A stretch of 45,317 bases of DNA from UBA1731 sp045595285 (lineage in GTDB: Bacteria; Verrucomicrobiota; Kiritimatiellia; RFP12; UBA1067), in NCBI GenBank assembly GCA_045595285.1, contig JAZOAC010000019.1, forward strand, positions 1-45,317, given 5' to 3'. Made by a program: the position numbers and the translations under genes. Shown piece after piece: positions 6,536 through 16,200 of the stretch (its first letter is position 1; the number at the start of each line of letters is the position of its first letter). The notes under the pieces are model-generated. The model saw only the letters and a program-made list of their open reading frames with translations, made no database searches and was not told the origin of the DNA.

Positions 6536-9500
6536 CTAGACCGTTTCCAGCATCTTGAACAGTGAGGTTATCTTCCGGTCTGCGGTGCTGCCTGAGACAC
6601 GCTCGACGAACGCCGGATCCCGGCTGCCCTGCATGTAGAACACCGCGCGCGGCCCATTTACGTCCAGCCGCGACACCCTTTTGGCTGCACACCGCACGCG
6701 AAACTCAGCCAGACGCACGAGCCGCACCGCGGCGGGCGGCAGTTTGCCGTACCTGTCCGCGAGCTCCCGCCTCAGACGAAGAACGTCCTTGACCGTTGCC
6801 GCCTCCGCAAGACGGTGATGGAAATCCATGCGCTGCGACTCCTCCTCCACGTAGTCGTAGGGAAGAGATGCGCCGGCATCAGGATCGGCGGTCCCCGGCG
6901 AGAAATCGATGAAATCGAGATTGACCGATACGTCCACGATGTCATGGACGACCTCGCCGCGCAGTTTCGCGATGGTGCGCCGAAGAAGCTGGCAGTAGAG
7001 GGAGAATCCGACGGCGGCGATGTGTCCGGACTGCTCGCTTCCGAGAAGGTTCCCTGCTCCGCGTATCTCAAGATCGCGGAGCGACAGATTGTACCCGCTC
7101 CCGTGCCCCGAATGCTTGCGCAGCGCATCGAGACGCTCGCGCGCGTCGGAATCCACAAGTCCCTCCTCCGGAAGCAGGAAGAACGCATATCCCTGACGCG
7201 AGCCGCGCCCCACGCGTCCGCGCAGCTGGTAAAGCTCCGCGATCCCGAAACGGTCAGCCCTGTCGACTATGATCGTGTTCGCACGGGTGATGTCCAGTCC
7301 GGACTCCACAATCGTCGTGCAGATGAGAACGTCGGTCAGCCCTTCCGCAAAACGGCGCATCTTGTCGGCAAGGACATTCGTGGGCATCTGTCCGTGCGCG
7401 ACGTCTATCTTGGCGTCCGGACACAGTTCCCTAAGCCGCTTCTCCGCCTTGGAGATGGTGATCACGCGGTTGTACAGATAGTACACCTGTCCGCCGCGGG
7501 CAAGTTCGCGTTCGACGGCGGAACGTATCGTCGAATCGCAGTCGCGTACGATCTTCGTCTCGGTGGCGACACGTTCGCGCGGCGGCGTCTTGAGGACGGA
7601 AAGGTCGCGCGCGCCAGTCATCGAAAGGTACAGCGTGCGCGGAATCGGCGTTGCGCTCATGGTGAGCACATCGGCCGTAGCGCGCAGACGCTTGAGATAT
7701 TCCTTGTGCCGCACTCCGAAGCGCTGCTCCTCGTCGACGATGATCAGCCCCAGGTCCTTGAACTGAACCTTGGACGAAAGCAGCGCGTGCGTACCGATCA
7801 CGATGTCGGCGGCGCCGCTTGCAAGACGGGACCGCGCCCCCTTCTTCACATCGTCGGTCTGGAACCGGCTCATCGCCTCTATGCGGACCGGAGTGCCCTC
7901 AAAGCGGGAAAGGAAGGTTTCATAATGCTGCTGCGCCAATACGGTGGTTGGCGCAAGAAGCGCGGTCTGCTTTCCGTTCATCGCAGCGATGAACGCCGCG
8001 CGCATCGCGACCTCGGTCTTGCCGTAGCCTGCGTCCCCGCAGATCAGGCGGTCCATCGGCCTGGTGGATGCGAGATCGCGTTTAACATCCTCGATCGCAG
8101 CGGCCTGGTCCGGCGTCTCATCATACGGAAACGCAGCCTCGAACGCGATGATGTCGTCCTCTTCCACACTGTAGGCAAAGCCCGGGACGACAGCCCGCCT
8201 GGCCTGAGTCTCAAGCAGTGAGGCCGCAAGGTCCGCAACGGCGCGCTGTGCGTCGCACTTGTCCTTGGTCCAGCGTTTCCCATCCAAGCGGTGAAGCTTC
8301 ACCTTCTCGCCCTTGACGCCGACGTAGCGGGACAGAAGATGCGCATGGGCGACAGGCACATGGAGTTTCGCGCCTTCGGCATACTCGATGGTGAACACCT
8401 CGCTGCGCGTGCCGCCCACCTCTATTTCCGTCGAGCCGAGAAAACGCCCGATTCCGTGATCAAGATGTACGACAAGTTCACCGGGCTCGATATCCATCGC
8501 CTCGCCAAGCCGCTCTCCCGAACGGGCGGCGATCGTACTTCGCCGTCCTGCGACGGCGTGGCGGCGTTTTGCGCCGGGAACACGGTCCGACCGGGCGGCT
8601 ACGACAAGCCCCTCGCAGGCGAAACCGCCGGAAAGGACGTCGTCCTCCACTATCAGCGAACCGCGGCGGCGTTCTGCGGAAAGATATTTCCTGAGTCCGT
8701 CGCGCACCCGTTCGACAAGCATCGGATCTGTGATGCGCTGCTCCACGAACCCCGGGATCGGTGCGGTCGCGAATGAAGCTGTCGGCACGCCTCGCGGGGC
8801 AGGATCGCCGGTGAAGACGGTCTTGAACGATTCAATAGGCATATGGGCGATCTCGTGGGCGTAGTCGTTATGCTCAAGCGCCAATATGCAGCTGTGCGGA
8901 GGAAGAAGCTCAAAGAGAGACCTGCGGTCTTCGACTGCAGAGGCTTTGCCCGCATCGACCGATACCGGCTCGAGCCTTACAGACTCGATTCTCCCGACGG
9001 AGACCTGGGTGCCGGGATCGAACACGCGAAGGCTCTCCAGCTCATCGCCGAAGAACTCAGCGCGGACAGGACGTTCATCGCCCGGACTCCATGCGTCCAA
9101 AACGCCGCCGCGCACGGAGAATTCGCCCGGGGACGACACCTCGGCCACACGCTCGTACCCCGCCGCAAGAAGTTTCGCCTGGACATCCGCAAAGCCCAGC
9201 CCCGAACCGCCATGTCCCGGAAGCGACAGCGTAAGCGATGCGTACTGGACACGGTCGGAGGACGCCACGCCTTCCTTGAGCGCCATCACCGGCGACACGA
9301 CAACAAGGGGATACGGGCGTATCGAATATGCGCCCAACGCGGCGGAAACCTTCAGTCGTGCGGCGACGGACCCCCTGTCGTCCTCGATCTCGGGAGGAAA
9401 TTCAAGCGCCCGCACCCCAACCTCGTCCGCAATCGACTCCAGATCTGAAAACAGCGCGTCCGCCTCCGGCAGACCTGATGCGACTGCGACGACAACGCCG

Positions 9501-9634
9501 CCGCTCTTCACGGCGAGCGCGGCGGCGGCAAACGCAGAGGAACTTCCGACAAGTGACTGATACGCAACCGCGGGTGCTCCATCAGGAACGCCCGCGGTGA
9601 ATGCCTTGAGGAATATGTCGAATCTCTTCGACAT
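6536..9634 (-). CDS. mfd: transcription-repair coupling factor Mfd
   Basis: Mfd is a DNA translocase that removes stalled RNA polymerase from damaged DNA and recruits UvrA. The product has 1032 residues, somewhat shorter than the 1148 of Escherichia coli, with a reduced N-terminal half. The order is: a UvrB-like N-terminal region (residues 20-230), the RNA polymerase interaction domain (about 383-440, ELVVHLDHGIGRFLG), helicase motif I GDAGYGKT (533-540), motif II DEEQ (634-637), SATPIPRTL, the C-terminal helicase lobe (GRVGRGSRQGYAFF), and a TRCF domain. It starts 23 bases after gpmI and may be read through from the exopolysaccharide operon. Confidence 0.97.
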   Translation of the reverse strand: MSKRFDIFLKAFTAGVPDGAPAVAYQSLVGSSSAFAAAALAVKSGGVVVAVASGLPEADALFSDLESIADEVGVRALEFPPEIEDDRGSVAARLKVSAALGAYSIRPYPLVVVSPVMALKEGVASSDRVQYASLTLSLPGHGGSGLGFADVQAKLLAAGYERVAEVSSPGEFSVRGGVLDAWSPGDERPVRAEFFGDELESLRVFDPGTQVSVGRIESVRLEPVSVDAGKASAVEDRRSLFELLPPHSCILALEHNDYAHEIAHMPIESFKTVFTGDPAPRGVPTASFATAPIPGFVEQRITDPMLVERVRDGLRKYLSAERRRGSLIVEDDVLSGGFACEGLVVAARSDRVPGAKRRHAVAGRRSTIAARSGERLGEAMDIEPGELVVHLDHGIGRFLGSTEIEVGGTRSEVFTIEYAEGAKLHVPVAHAHLLSRYVGVKGEKVKLHRLDGKRWTKDKCDAQRAVADLAASLLETQARRAVVPGFAYSVEEDDIIAFEAAFPYDETPDQAAAIEDVKRDLASTRPMDRLICGDAGYGKTEVAMRAAFIAAMNGKQTALLAPTTVLAQQHYETFLSRFEGTPVRIEAMSRFQTDDVKKGARSRLASGAADIVIGTHALLSSKVQFKDLGLIIVDEEQRFGVRHKEYLKRLRATADVLTMSATPIPRTLYLSMTGARDLSVLKTPPRERVATETKIVRDCDSTIRSAVERELARGGQVYYLYNRVITISKAEKRLRELCPDAKIDVAHGQMPTNVLADKMRRFAEGLTDVLICTTIVESGLDITRANTIIVDRADRFGIAELYQLRGRVGRGSRQGYAFFLLPEEGLVDSDARERLDALRKHSGHGSGYNLSLRDLEIRGAGNLLGSEQSGHIAAVGFSLYCQLLRRTIAKLRGEVVHDIVDVSVNLDFIDFSPGTADPDAGASLPYDYVEEESQRMDFHHRLAEAATVKDVLRLRRELADRYGKLPPAAVRLVRLAEFRVRCAAKRVSRLDVNGPRAVFYMQGSRDPAFVERVSGSTADRKITSLFKMLETV

Positions 9635-9657
9635 GCCTGTCTGTCACGGCCTGTCAC

Positions 9658-11211
9658 TCAGTCGACAAAAAGCGACGGAGTGGTCATCTCCGCCGGAACG
9701 GGGAGACCGAGAAGTTCGAGAGTCGTGGGCGCAATGGCGGAAAGCTTGGCCAGAGGCATTAGCTTTCGTTCGTTCGCATCCTTCGCCACGTAGAAGCAAT
9801 CCACAAGGTTGAGCGTGTGAGAGGTCTTCGTGAGGCCGGTCTTGTAGTCGACCATCTGCTCGGCATTGCCGTGATCCGCGAAGATCAGGACCTGCGCGTC
9901 AAGCTCCATGAGGCGCGGCATGATCTTGCCGATACATTCGTCCGTTACCTCGACGGCCTTCGTAGCGGCGGCGAGATCTCCGGTGTGGCCGACCATGTCG
10001 CAGTTTGCGTAGTTGACCACGATGAGACCGTACGGATTGTTCTCGAGACGGCGGAGAAGCTCGTCCGTTACATTGTACGCGTCCATCTCCGGATGGGAAG
10101 CGAACGTGGCGGGATCGAACCGGCTCTTGACCTCGACCTGGTCCTCGCCCTCGGAAGGCTTGGTGGACTTGCCGTTGAAGAAGCTGGTGACGTGGCGGAA
10201 CTTCTGGGTCTCGGCAATGCGGAGCTGCTTGATTCCGGCGCGGGAAACGACCTCGCCAAGAAGGTTGTCCATTCCGCCGCCTGCGCCCATCGCGCCAAGG
10301 AGGTAGTCCGAGAACTCATCCCAATAGCGGGTGAAGCCAAGATATGCGATCTTGGGACGCACGCTGCGCGCACCCTGATAGTCGTCGCAGACGAACGCCT
10401 GCGTAAGCTGGATGGCGCGATCCTGGCGGTAGTTGGTGTGCATCACGGAATCGCCATCCTTGATTCCGGCGAAATCGCCGATGACATAGCAGGGAATGTA
10501 CTCGTCGGTCATTTCCGTGCCGTCAGGCGTCTTGCCCGTGGCATATTCCGCATTGACAGCCTCTTCTGCGGAAGCGGCCCTCTTGCCCTTTGCGGCGACG
10601 AGACATTCATAAGCCTCGGAGGTGAGTTCCCAGTTCTTGGAGCGGTCCATGCCGTAGTAGCGGCCCATCACCGTCCCGATCACGGCATTGCCGACCGCCT
10701 CAAGCTCCTGGTTGAGGCGTGCAATGTACTCAAGCGTGGAGCGAGGCGGGGTATCGCGTCCATCCAGGAACGGGTGAACGACAATCCTGCCTTCGGGGAA
10801 CTCCTTGCGCGCCTGGCGCATGAGCTTGAAGAGGTGCTCCTGATGCGCATGGACGCCTTCATCCTGAAGGAGACCAAGGAAATGGAGAGAGGAATTGTTG
10901 TTCTTCCAGTTCGAGATGAGTGCCGCCCATTTCTCGCTCTTGAAGAGTTCGCCGGAGGAAAGACCGTCGTCGATGCGCTTGAGCTCCTGGACGACTACAC
11001 GTCCGGCGCCCATGTTGAGGTGCCCCACTTCAGAGGACCCTTGATAGCCGTCGGGAAGTCCGACAGCCTCGCCGCAACAGTCAAGAAGACAATGCGGATA
11101 CTGAGCGCGGATTGCGTCAATGACAGGTGTCTTTGCGGCAGCGGCGGAATTGCCGTCGGTGCGATCGTTCACGCCCCAGCCGTCACGGATGATAAGTACT
11201 ACAGGTCTCAT
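9658..11211 (-). CDS. gpmI: 2,3-bisphosphoglycerate-independent phosphoglycerate mutase
   Basis: This glycolytic enzyme interconverts 3- and 2-phosphoglycerate using two metal ions and a catalytic serine. The 517-residue product has the N-terminal metal site (RDGWG), the serine motif GSSEVGHLNMGAGRVV, FLDGRDTPPRS, and the C-terminal metal ligands in FADHGNAEQM and TKTSHTLN, all in the usual order. The open frame extends to 11358, but the ATG at 11211-11209 gives the family N-terminus MRPVVLIIRDGWG. No Shine-Dalgarno sequence is visible before it, and the leader is low-complexity CT/A-rich DNA. rfbB ends 65 bases upstream on the same strand. Confidence 0.96.
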   Translation of the reverse strand: MRPVVLIIRDGWGVNDRTDGNSAAAAKTPVIDAIRAQYPHCLLDCCGEAVGLPDGYQGSSEVGHLNMGAGRVVVQELKRIDDGLSSGELFKSEKWAALISNWKNNNSSLHFLGLLQDEGVHAHQEHLFKLMRQARKEFPEGRIVVHPFLDGRDTPPRSTLEYIARLNQELEAVGNAVIGTVMGRYYGMDRSKNWELTSEAYECLVAAKGKRAASAEEAVNAEYATGKTPDGTEMTDEYIPCYVIGDFAGIKDGDSVMHTNYRQDRAIQLTQAFVCDDYQGARSVRPKIAYLGFTRYWDEFSDYLLGAMGAGGGMDNLLGEVVSRAGIKQLRIAETQKFRHVTSFFNGKSTKPSEGEDQVEVKSRFDPATFASHPEMDAYNVTDELLRRLENNPYGLIVVNYANCDMVGHTGDLAAATKAVEVTDECIGKIMPRLMELDAQVLIFADHGNAEQMVDYKTGLTKTSHTLNLVDCFYVAKDANERKLMPLAKLSAIAPTTLELLGLPVPAEMTTPSLFVD

Positions 11212-11276
11212 GGTTTTTATTTTTAGTTGATGGTTGGTAGATGATAGATGGTAGGGGTAGGGGATGCATGAAGGCA

Positions 11277-12398
11277 TTACGGGGTTTTTCCAAGGCGTTC
11301 GCCGGAATACTTTCCTTCGCGGATCGGCCTCCACCACCATTCGTTGTCGAGATACCACTGGACGGTCTTGCGGATTCCGGTGTCGAAATTCTCCTGCGGC
11401 TTCCAGCCAAGCCCGTTCGTCAGTTTAGAGGGATCGATTGCATACCGCAGATCATGTCCAGGGCGATCGGCGACATATGTGATCAGATCCTCGTACTTGC
11501 CGCCGGAACGGGGACGGAGCTCATCAAGAATGCGGCATACGGTCTGCACCACCTCAAGATTAGTGCGCTCATTGCGTCCGCCGACATTGTACGTCTCGCC
11601 GGGAACGCCCTTCTCGTTCACAAGGCGAAGCGCGGCGGCATGATCGTCGACATACAGCCAATCCCTTACGTTCGCACCCTTGCCGTAAACCGGAAGAGGC
11701 TTCCCCTCCAGACAGTTCAGTATCACAAGCGGTATGAGTTTCTCGGGGAAATGGTAGGGACCGTAATTGTTCGAGCAATTCGTGATGAGGGTCGGCAGAC
11801 CGTACGTATCGTGCCAGGCACGGACAAGGTGATCCGACGAAGCCTTTGACGCCGAATACGGAGAGTGCGGCATATATGGCGTGGTTTCCGTGAACAGGCC
11901 GGTATCGCCAAGCGAACCGTACACCTCGTCTGTGCTGATGTGCTGGAAACGGAATGACGACTTCGTGGGACCGTCGCCATCGTCGGGAAGATTGCGCCAG
12001 TAGGACAATGCGGCCTGCAGAAGGACCGCAGTCCCCGCGACATTCGTGCGGATGAACTCCCCCGGCCCGTCAATGGAGCGATCGACATGCGATTCCGCCG
12101 CCAGATGGAAAACGGCATCCGGACAATACACCTCGAATGCGGCGGTCATCGCCGCCATGTCGCATATGTCCGCCTGGAAGAATTCACAGCGGGCGGGAAC
12201 AGGGGCCGGGGCGTCGCACTCGTAATCCGGCGCAGACCAGGGAACGACGCCCGCATCCTTGAGCGATTCGAGATTTCCCGCATACGTAAGTTTGTCGACA
12301 ACAAGCACCGAAGCATCAGAATCGCGAATCAGGCTGCGAACAAGCGCGGACCCTATGAAACCTGCTCCACCAGTGACTATGAATCGTTTCGCCGGCAT
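11277..12398 (-). CDS. rfbB: dTDP-glucose 4,6-dehydratase
   Basis: This enzyme converts dTDP-glucose to dTDP-4-keto-6-deoxyglucose, the entry to dTDP-rhamnose and related deoxysugars. The 373-residue protein is an extended short-chain dehydrogenase with the Rossmann motif GGAGFIGS near residue 11, the TDEVYG motif, the catalytic YSASK and the family segment NCSNNYGPYHFPEKLIPL. The C-terminal NEWWWRPI is also typical. It is the last gene of the exopolysaccharide operon, 6 bases after the tyrosine kinase, so its sugar probably enters that polymer. rfbA, rfbC and rfbD are not in the window. Confidence 0.96.
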   Translation of the reverse strand: MPAKRFIVTGGAGFIGSALVRSLIRDSDASVLVVDKLTYAGNLESLKDAGVVPWSAPDYECDAPAPVPARCEFFQADICDMAAMTAAFEVYCPDAVFHLAAESHVDRSIDGPGEFIRTNVAGTAVLLQAALSYWRNLPDDGDGPTKSSFRFQHISTDEVYGSLGDTGLFTETTPYMPHSPYSASKASSDHLVRAWHDTYGLPTLITNCSNNYGPYHFPEKLIPLVILNCLEGKPLPVYGKGANVRDWLYVDDHAAALRLVNEKGVPGETYNVGGRNERTNLEVVQTVCRILDELRPRSGGKYEDLITYVADRPGHDLRYAIDPSKLTNGLGWKPQENFDTGIRKTVQWYLDNEWWWRPIREGKYSGERLGKTP

Positions 12399-12404
12399 CT
12401 TCGA

Positions 12405-14756
12405 CTATTCCTCGTCCGTAACCGTCGCGGCGGCCTCAGCCGACTTGTGTTCCGACTCCGCCTTGCGCTCCGCTGAACCATGTACATACGAGCCGTAGCC
12501 ATACTTGCGATAGCCATAGCCATAGGACCCATGCATGCTGAATGCATTACCGATTGCCCCTGTCTCTACATCGTTCACAACGACGCCAAGCACCGTGGCG
12601 CCTGCCTCGGCAAGGCTGCGAGACGTAGCCTGTATCGGCCTGAAGTGCGTACGATCCGGGCAACACATGATAAGTACGCCATCCACCATTGTGGCAAGAG
12701 TCATCACGTCGCCAACGATACCGAACGGCGGAGAGTCGATGATTATGCGCTCATAGTTCTCGCGTGCCCATGCAAAGAAGGCTGGAATAACGTCGGATCC
12801 CATGATGGAGGCGGGATCGACTCCCTCCGGCTGGAGTGACACGATTACATCAAGGTTTTCGAGATCGGTCTTGTTGACCAGGCTATTGAAATCGCAGACG
12901 CTGCCCGACTGCAGATTGTGGGAGAAGGAACGTTCCCTGTCCAGATTGTCCACTCCCCATATTTTGGCCAGGCGCGGACGTCGCAGATCGAAATCGACAA
13001 GAAGCGTCTTCTTTCGCGCCTGGGCATTGGAGATCGCAAGGGAGCAGCTGGTGATCGACTTCCCTTCGCCCGGTTGCGTGGACATGACAAGAAGCACCTT
13101 GTTCATCTCTGCGTATCGTGGAGAGTCGAGAAGATTGCGAAGACCTGCCACCGATTCGGCGAACTGAGAATACTTGTTCTCTACTATGAACCGGGCCACG
13201 TCCTCGCGCTTCTTCCGGCGGACGTGCGGAAGTACCGCAAGAACCTTCAGCGAAAGGCGGGTCTCGATGTCGGAAAGGGAAACGATGGTGTCCTCAAGAT
13301 GGTCCAGCACCAGCACGAAGAGCAATCCCGCGCCCAGAGACAGTACGATTCCAGCTGCAAAAATCATGACTGGATTGGGCAGCACCGGCTTGGACGGGAT
13401 CCCGGCCGGACGGCCGACCCTGACTATTTCGTTGTTCGCCTCTGCGGCAATGCGGGCGGTGTTCTCGTCCTGCTGAAGCTGCTTGAGAAGCTGGGATGAT
13501 ATCTCCTTTTCGCTTTCGATCTGCATCAACCCGGACTCTGCGGCGATGATCTTCTGGTCTATCTCCGCGATGGTGGCCGTCATCCTGTCGCGGTTCTTCT
13601 TATGGACGGCAAGCTGATTGCGGAACGCCGCAAGGTTTCCGTGCGCCGTGGCGAGTGCGCGGGAGACGGACTCGGTGAACTGCTGCTTGAGGATGTCGAG
13701 ATTCTTCTGCTTGACGCGCACCTCCGGATGGTTCTTGGTGAACGAGGTGAGAAGCGAATTCAGCTCCATCTGGCATTTCTGCAGATCAGTGTACGCCTGG
13801 CCTATTTCCGTAGAGCGCGGGACGGCGGACGGAAGCGCGCCGAAATCCTCCGGAGTTTCCTGCGCGGCCTCGAGAACCTTCTCCCACTCGACCGCGCTTG
13901 TGACCTCAGACTCAAGCTCAAGCACGTCGGCCGTCACCTTCTGCAGCGACTGCTGGAGAATCTCGCGTTCGCTCTTCAGGTTGTCGACCTTGTGCGTCCT
14001 GCGGAACTCAAGCAGGGCCTTCGCCACTTTTTCGTCAATGCGGCGCTGCTTCTCGACCTGCTCGTGGATCTGGGCAACGGCCTTGTCGCAGCGGAGCTTG
14101 TTCTCCTCGTCGGTGAAGGACTCGATGGCCTCTGCATATGCATTGGCGAGAGCCGCTGCAAGCTGAGGGGAACCCGACCTGACGGCAATCGTGATGAGAC
14201 GGGACCTGCGCACAAGCTCCATCATCGACCCTGCCAGCGCCTCGATAAGCTCTTCGTCGGAGACCGTCGAAGCGGGGAAGTTCGCGCGATACTGCTGCAT
14301 GATCTTCGTGAATATCTTCTCCGAGCGCCATTCCGAGAGACGTGTGTTGAACACCTCCTCATACGTATTGCCGTAGTCGACCTCCGTCATCTGCCCCAGT
14401 TTGCCCTGATTGTTCTGCGTGCCGCGCATCTGGACGGTAAACTCGGATTTGGATTCGTAAATCGTCGGTGAGATGCGGTATATGGCAAACGAGGCCACCA
14501 AACCGATGAGAAGGAAGACAAGCACCGAAATCCAGCGCTGGGAGAGCACGCGGAGAATACGAGCCGGAGTGATGGTTCCGACAAGCGAATCGGGATCCTG
14601 TCCGCCGCCACCGCCATAATAGTACGGAGCGCGGCCATAGCTGCCCCCGGAACCATAGTGATGCGGAGCGCTCGACATGCCATAGTATATCGGAGACTTT
14701 TTCGAAGCTCCGTAATAAATCGGCTTGCCGCCGTATTTTGGGGTTTCAGATGCCAT
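12405..14756 (-). CDS. Wzc-type polysaccharide copolymerase / BY-kinase with tyrosine-rich ends
   Basis: A 783-residue inner-membrane protein that joins a Wzz-type chain-length domain to a bacterial tyrosine kinase. Such proteins control polymer length and export by cycling their phosphorylation. Membrane helices lie near residues 76-95 and 480-505, with a coiled-coil-rich periplasmic region between. The kinase has Walker A PGEGKS (562-567), Walker A' LLVDFDLRRP (585-594) and Walker B IIIDSPP (671-677). The expected C-terminal tyrosine cluster is present, with six Tyr in 745-757. Unusually, the cytoplasmic N-terminus is also tyrosine-rich, with ten Tyr in the first 47 residues in YYG-type repeats. 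It starts 4 bases after the ligase gene. Confidence 0.94.
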   Translation of the reverse strand: MASETPKYGGKPIYYGASKKSPIYYGMSSAPHHYGSGGSYGRAPYYYGGGGGQDPDSLVGTITPARILRVLSQRWISVLVFLLIGLVASFAIYRISPTIYESKSEFTVQMRGTQNNQGKLGQMTEVDYGNTYEEVFNTRLSEWRSEKIFTKIMQQYRANFPASTVSDEELIEALAGSMMELVRRSRLITIAVRSGSPQLAAALANAYAEAIESFTDEENKLRCDKAVAQIHEQVEKQRRIDEKVAKALLEFRRTHKVDNLKSEREILQQSLQKVTADVLELESEVTSAVEWEKVLEAAQETPEDFGALPSAVPRSTEIGQAYTDLQKCQMELNSLLTSFTKNHPEVRVKQKNLDILKQQFTESVSRALATAHGNLAAFRNQLAVHKKNRDRMTATIAEIDQKIIAAESGLMQIESEKEISSQLLKQLQQDENTARIAAEANNEIVRVGRPAGIPSKPVLPNPVMIFAAGIVLSLGAGLLFVLVLDHLEDTIVSLSDIETRLSLKVLAVLPHVRRKKREDVARFIVENKYSQFAESVAGLRNLLDSPRYAEMNKVLLVMSTQPGEGKSITSCSLAISNAQARKKTLLVDFDLRRPRLAKIWGVDNLDRERSFSHNLQSGSVCDFNSLVNKTDLENLDVIVSLQPEGVDPASIMGSDVIPAFFAWARENYERIIIDSPPFGIVGDVMTLATMVDGVLIMCCPDRTHFRPIQATSRSLAEAGATVLGVVVNDVETGAIGNAFSMHGSYGYGYRKYGYGSYVHGSAERKAESEHKSAEAAATVTDEE

Positions 14757-14760
14757 AAAT

Positions 14761-16194
14761 TCAATCCTTGATTTCCTTATCCCGTTTTTTCATTTTCGGG
14801 AACGAAGATGCTGCAAGCGTCATTGCCGCAGCTCCGCAAACGGGAAGTGAAGTCAACACGATGCCGGAGGAAAAGTACGCATCGGCAAACACACAGATCA
14901 GAACGGCAATGCCGACCCACACCATGGCCGGCATATGGAAAAACCATGCCCTACCTTCATCCCTGCCTCTATGCCATTTGATCGACCCGGCGAGACGCAA
15001 CACCCATGAACCCAAAAGAAAACCGAATCCAACGAGCCAGAAAATGGCACCGACGATCCCCCTTTCGGTCAAAATCGTAAGATATCCATTCGATGGCAGA
15101 TCTGGACGAGACGGAAGCACCGCCCAATCGTCGTGATTCGCATAGAACGGAACCTGAAGTTTGAATGCCCCCACTCCGACTCCTCCCCATTGATGGTCTT
15201 TCCACATCGCCATTGAGACGCGGTCAAGAGCTTCATTCCTGTCCGTCAAGGCAGGGGGAAACGCCTTTTCAACATCCAATCCCACCTTCTTCTCATTAAC
15301 GACTTCCTTGTAGGACGGAACCATTACCGCCGACACCGCACCCACAATGCCGAACGCCAGCATTGACGCAGCCCGTGCACATGCCGCAGCCCCTTCACGG
15401 TGCTTGCAGAGAACCAGACCAAGGACTGCGATGATTGCCGACAGAATAAGATAGGAAAAGCCCATGAGCAATGGCATGAAGACGAATGATGCGGCGGCGT
15501 TGCCCGCCACCGCGAATGCAAAAAGCAGCCTCGCGCCTGTAATGCCCCGTTCCTCCGCAGCAATTCCGCACGCTATTGAAACCGGCAATATCATGGCAAA
15601 GACCGAACCGGCGAAAGATGCGGAACCATACGTCGCAAGCGCTTCAGTCTTGAAAGACTCCACGCCCATGGCGACGCATATCACGGCCGCGAGCCCTCCA
15701 ATTGCGGAAAAAGCGCCTGTCATCACGCCAAACCATATCCGTGCGTTCAACCCCAACGCATGTCTAACACCCATGATCACCGTGGCAATCACAATGGCAT
15801 GGACAAACGGGATGAATCCTGAAACCCCGGAAGATCCCGGCATCATCGTAAGCACCGGATCCTTGACCGTCCATACGGTCTTCTCGGCATCGTAAAAAAG
15901 CCTGATATCGGAATTCAGCCATCTGACAAACGCGAACAATATCACCAGCAGCAAAAACCATGCGAACGGATCCCTGAGAATGTGGCCAAACATCCGCGCA
16001 CGCGCACGGGAAATCGTCTCCCCTGCAAGCACCGAAGGCTCAAACAGCATCCAAATCCAAGCCGCAAGGGACACCCAAAGCATTGAGAGAGCAGGGAAGC
16101 CCGCCGAGACAAATTGACCCACCCCCGCCGGCAAAGCGGCGGCGAGTGCTAAATGGGTTGCCAACCCGTACCTTGAAACATTGTGGTGAAACAT
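14761..16194 (-). CDS. O-antigen ligase/polymerase family membrane protein
   Basis: A 477-residue protein with about twelve hydrophobic segments. The large loop near residues 315-400 contains the Wzy/WaaL-type pattern: an Arg-rich start (DRNEALDRVSMAMWKDH), a GVGVGAF turn, an SNGYLTILTERGIVG segment, then a membrane helix. This is typical of the O-antigen ligase fold that polymerises or transfers lipid-linked glycans at the periplasmic face. In an operon with Wza- and Wzc-like genes it most likely acts as the polymerase, although ligase activity cannot be excluded. It lies 6 bases after the outer-membrane barrel gene and 4 bases before the kinase gene. Confidence 0.85.
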   Translation of the reverse strand: MFHHNVSRYGLATHLALAAALPAGVGQFVSAGFPALSMLWVSLAAWIWMLFEPSVLAGETISRARARMFGHILRDPFAWFLLLVILFAFVRWLNSDIRLFYDAEKTVWTVKDPVLTMMPGSSGVSGFIPFVHAIVIATVIMGVRHALGLNARIWFGVMTGAFSAIGGLAAVICVAMGVESFKTEALATYGSASFAGSVFAMILPVSIACGIAAEERGITGARLLFAFAVAGNAAASFVFMPLLMGFSYLILSAIIAVLGLVLCKHREGAAACARAASMLAFGIVGAVSAVMVPSYKEVVNEKKVGLDVEKAFPPALTDRNEALDRVSMAMWKDHQWGGVGVGAFKLQVPFYANHDDWAVLPSRPDLPSNGYLTILTERGIVGAIFWLVGFGFLLGSWVLRLAGSIKWHRGRDEGRAWFFHMPAMVWVGIAVLICVFADAYFSSGIVLTSLPVCGAAAMTLAASSFPKMKKRDKEIKD

Positions 16195-16200
16195 ACCTTA

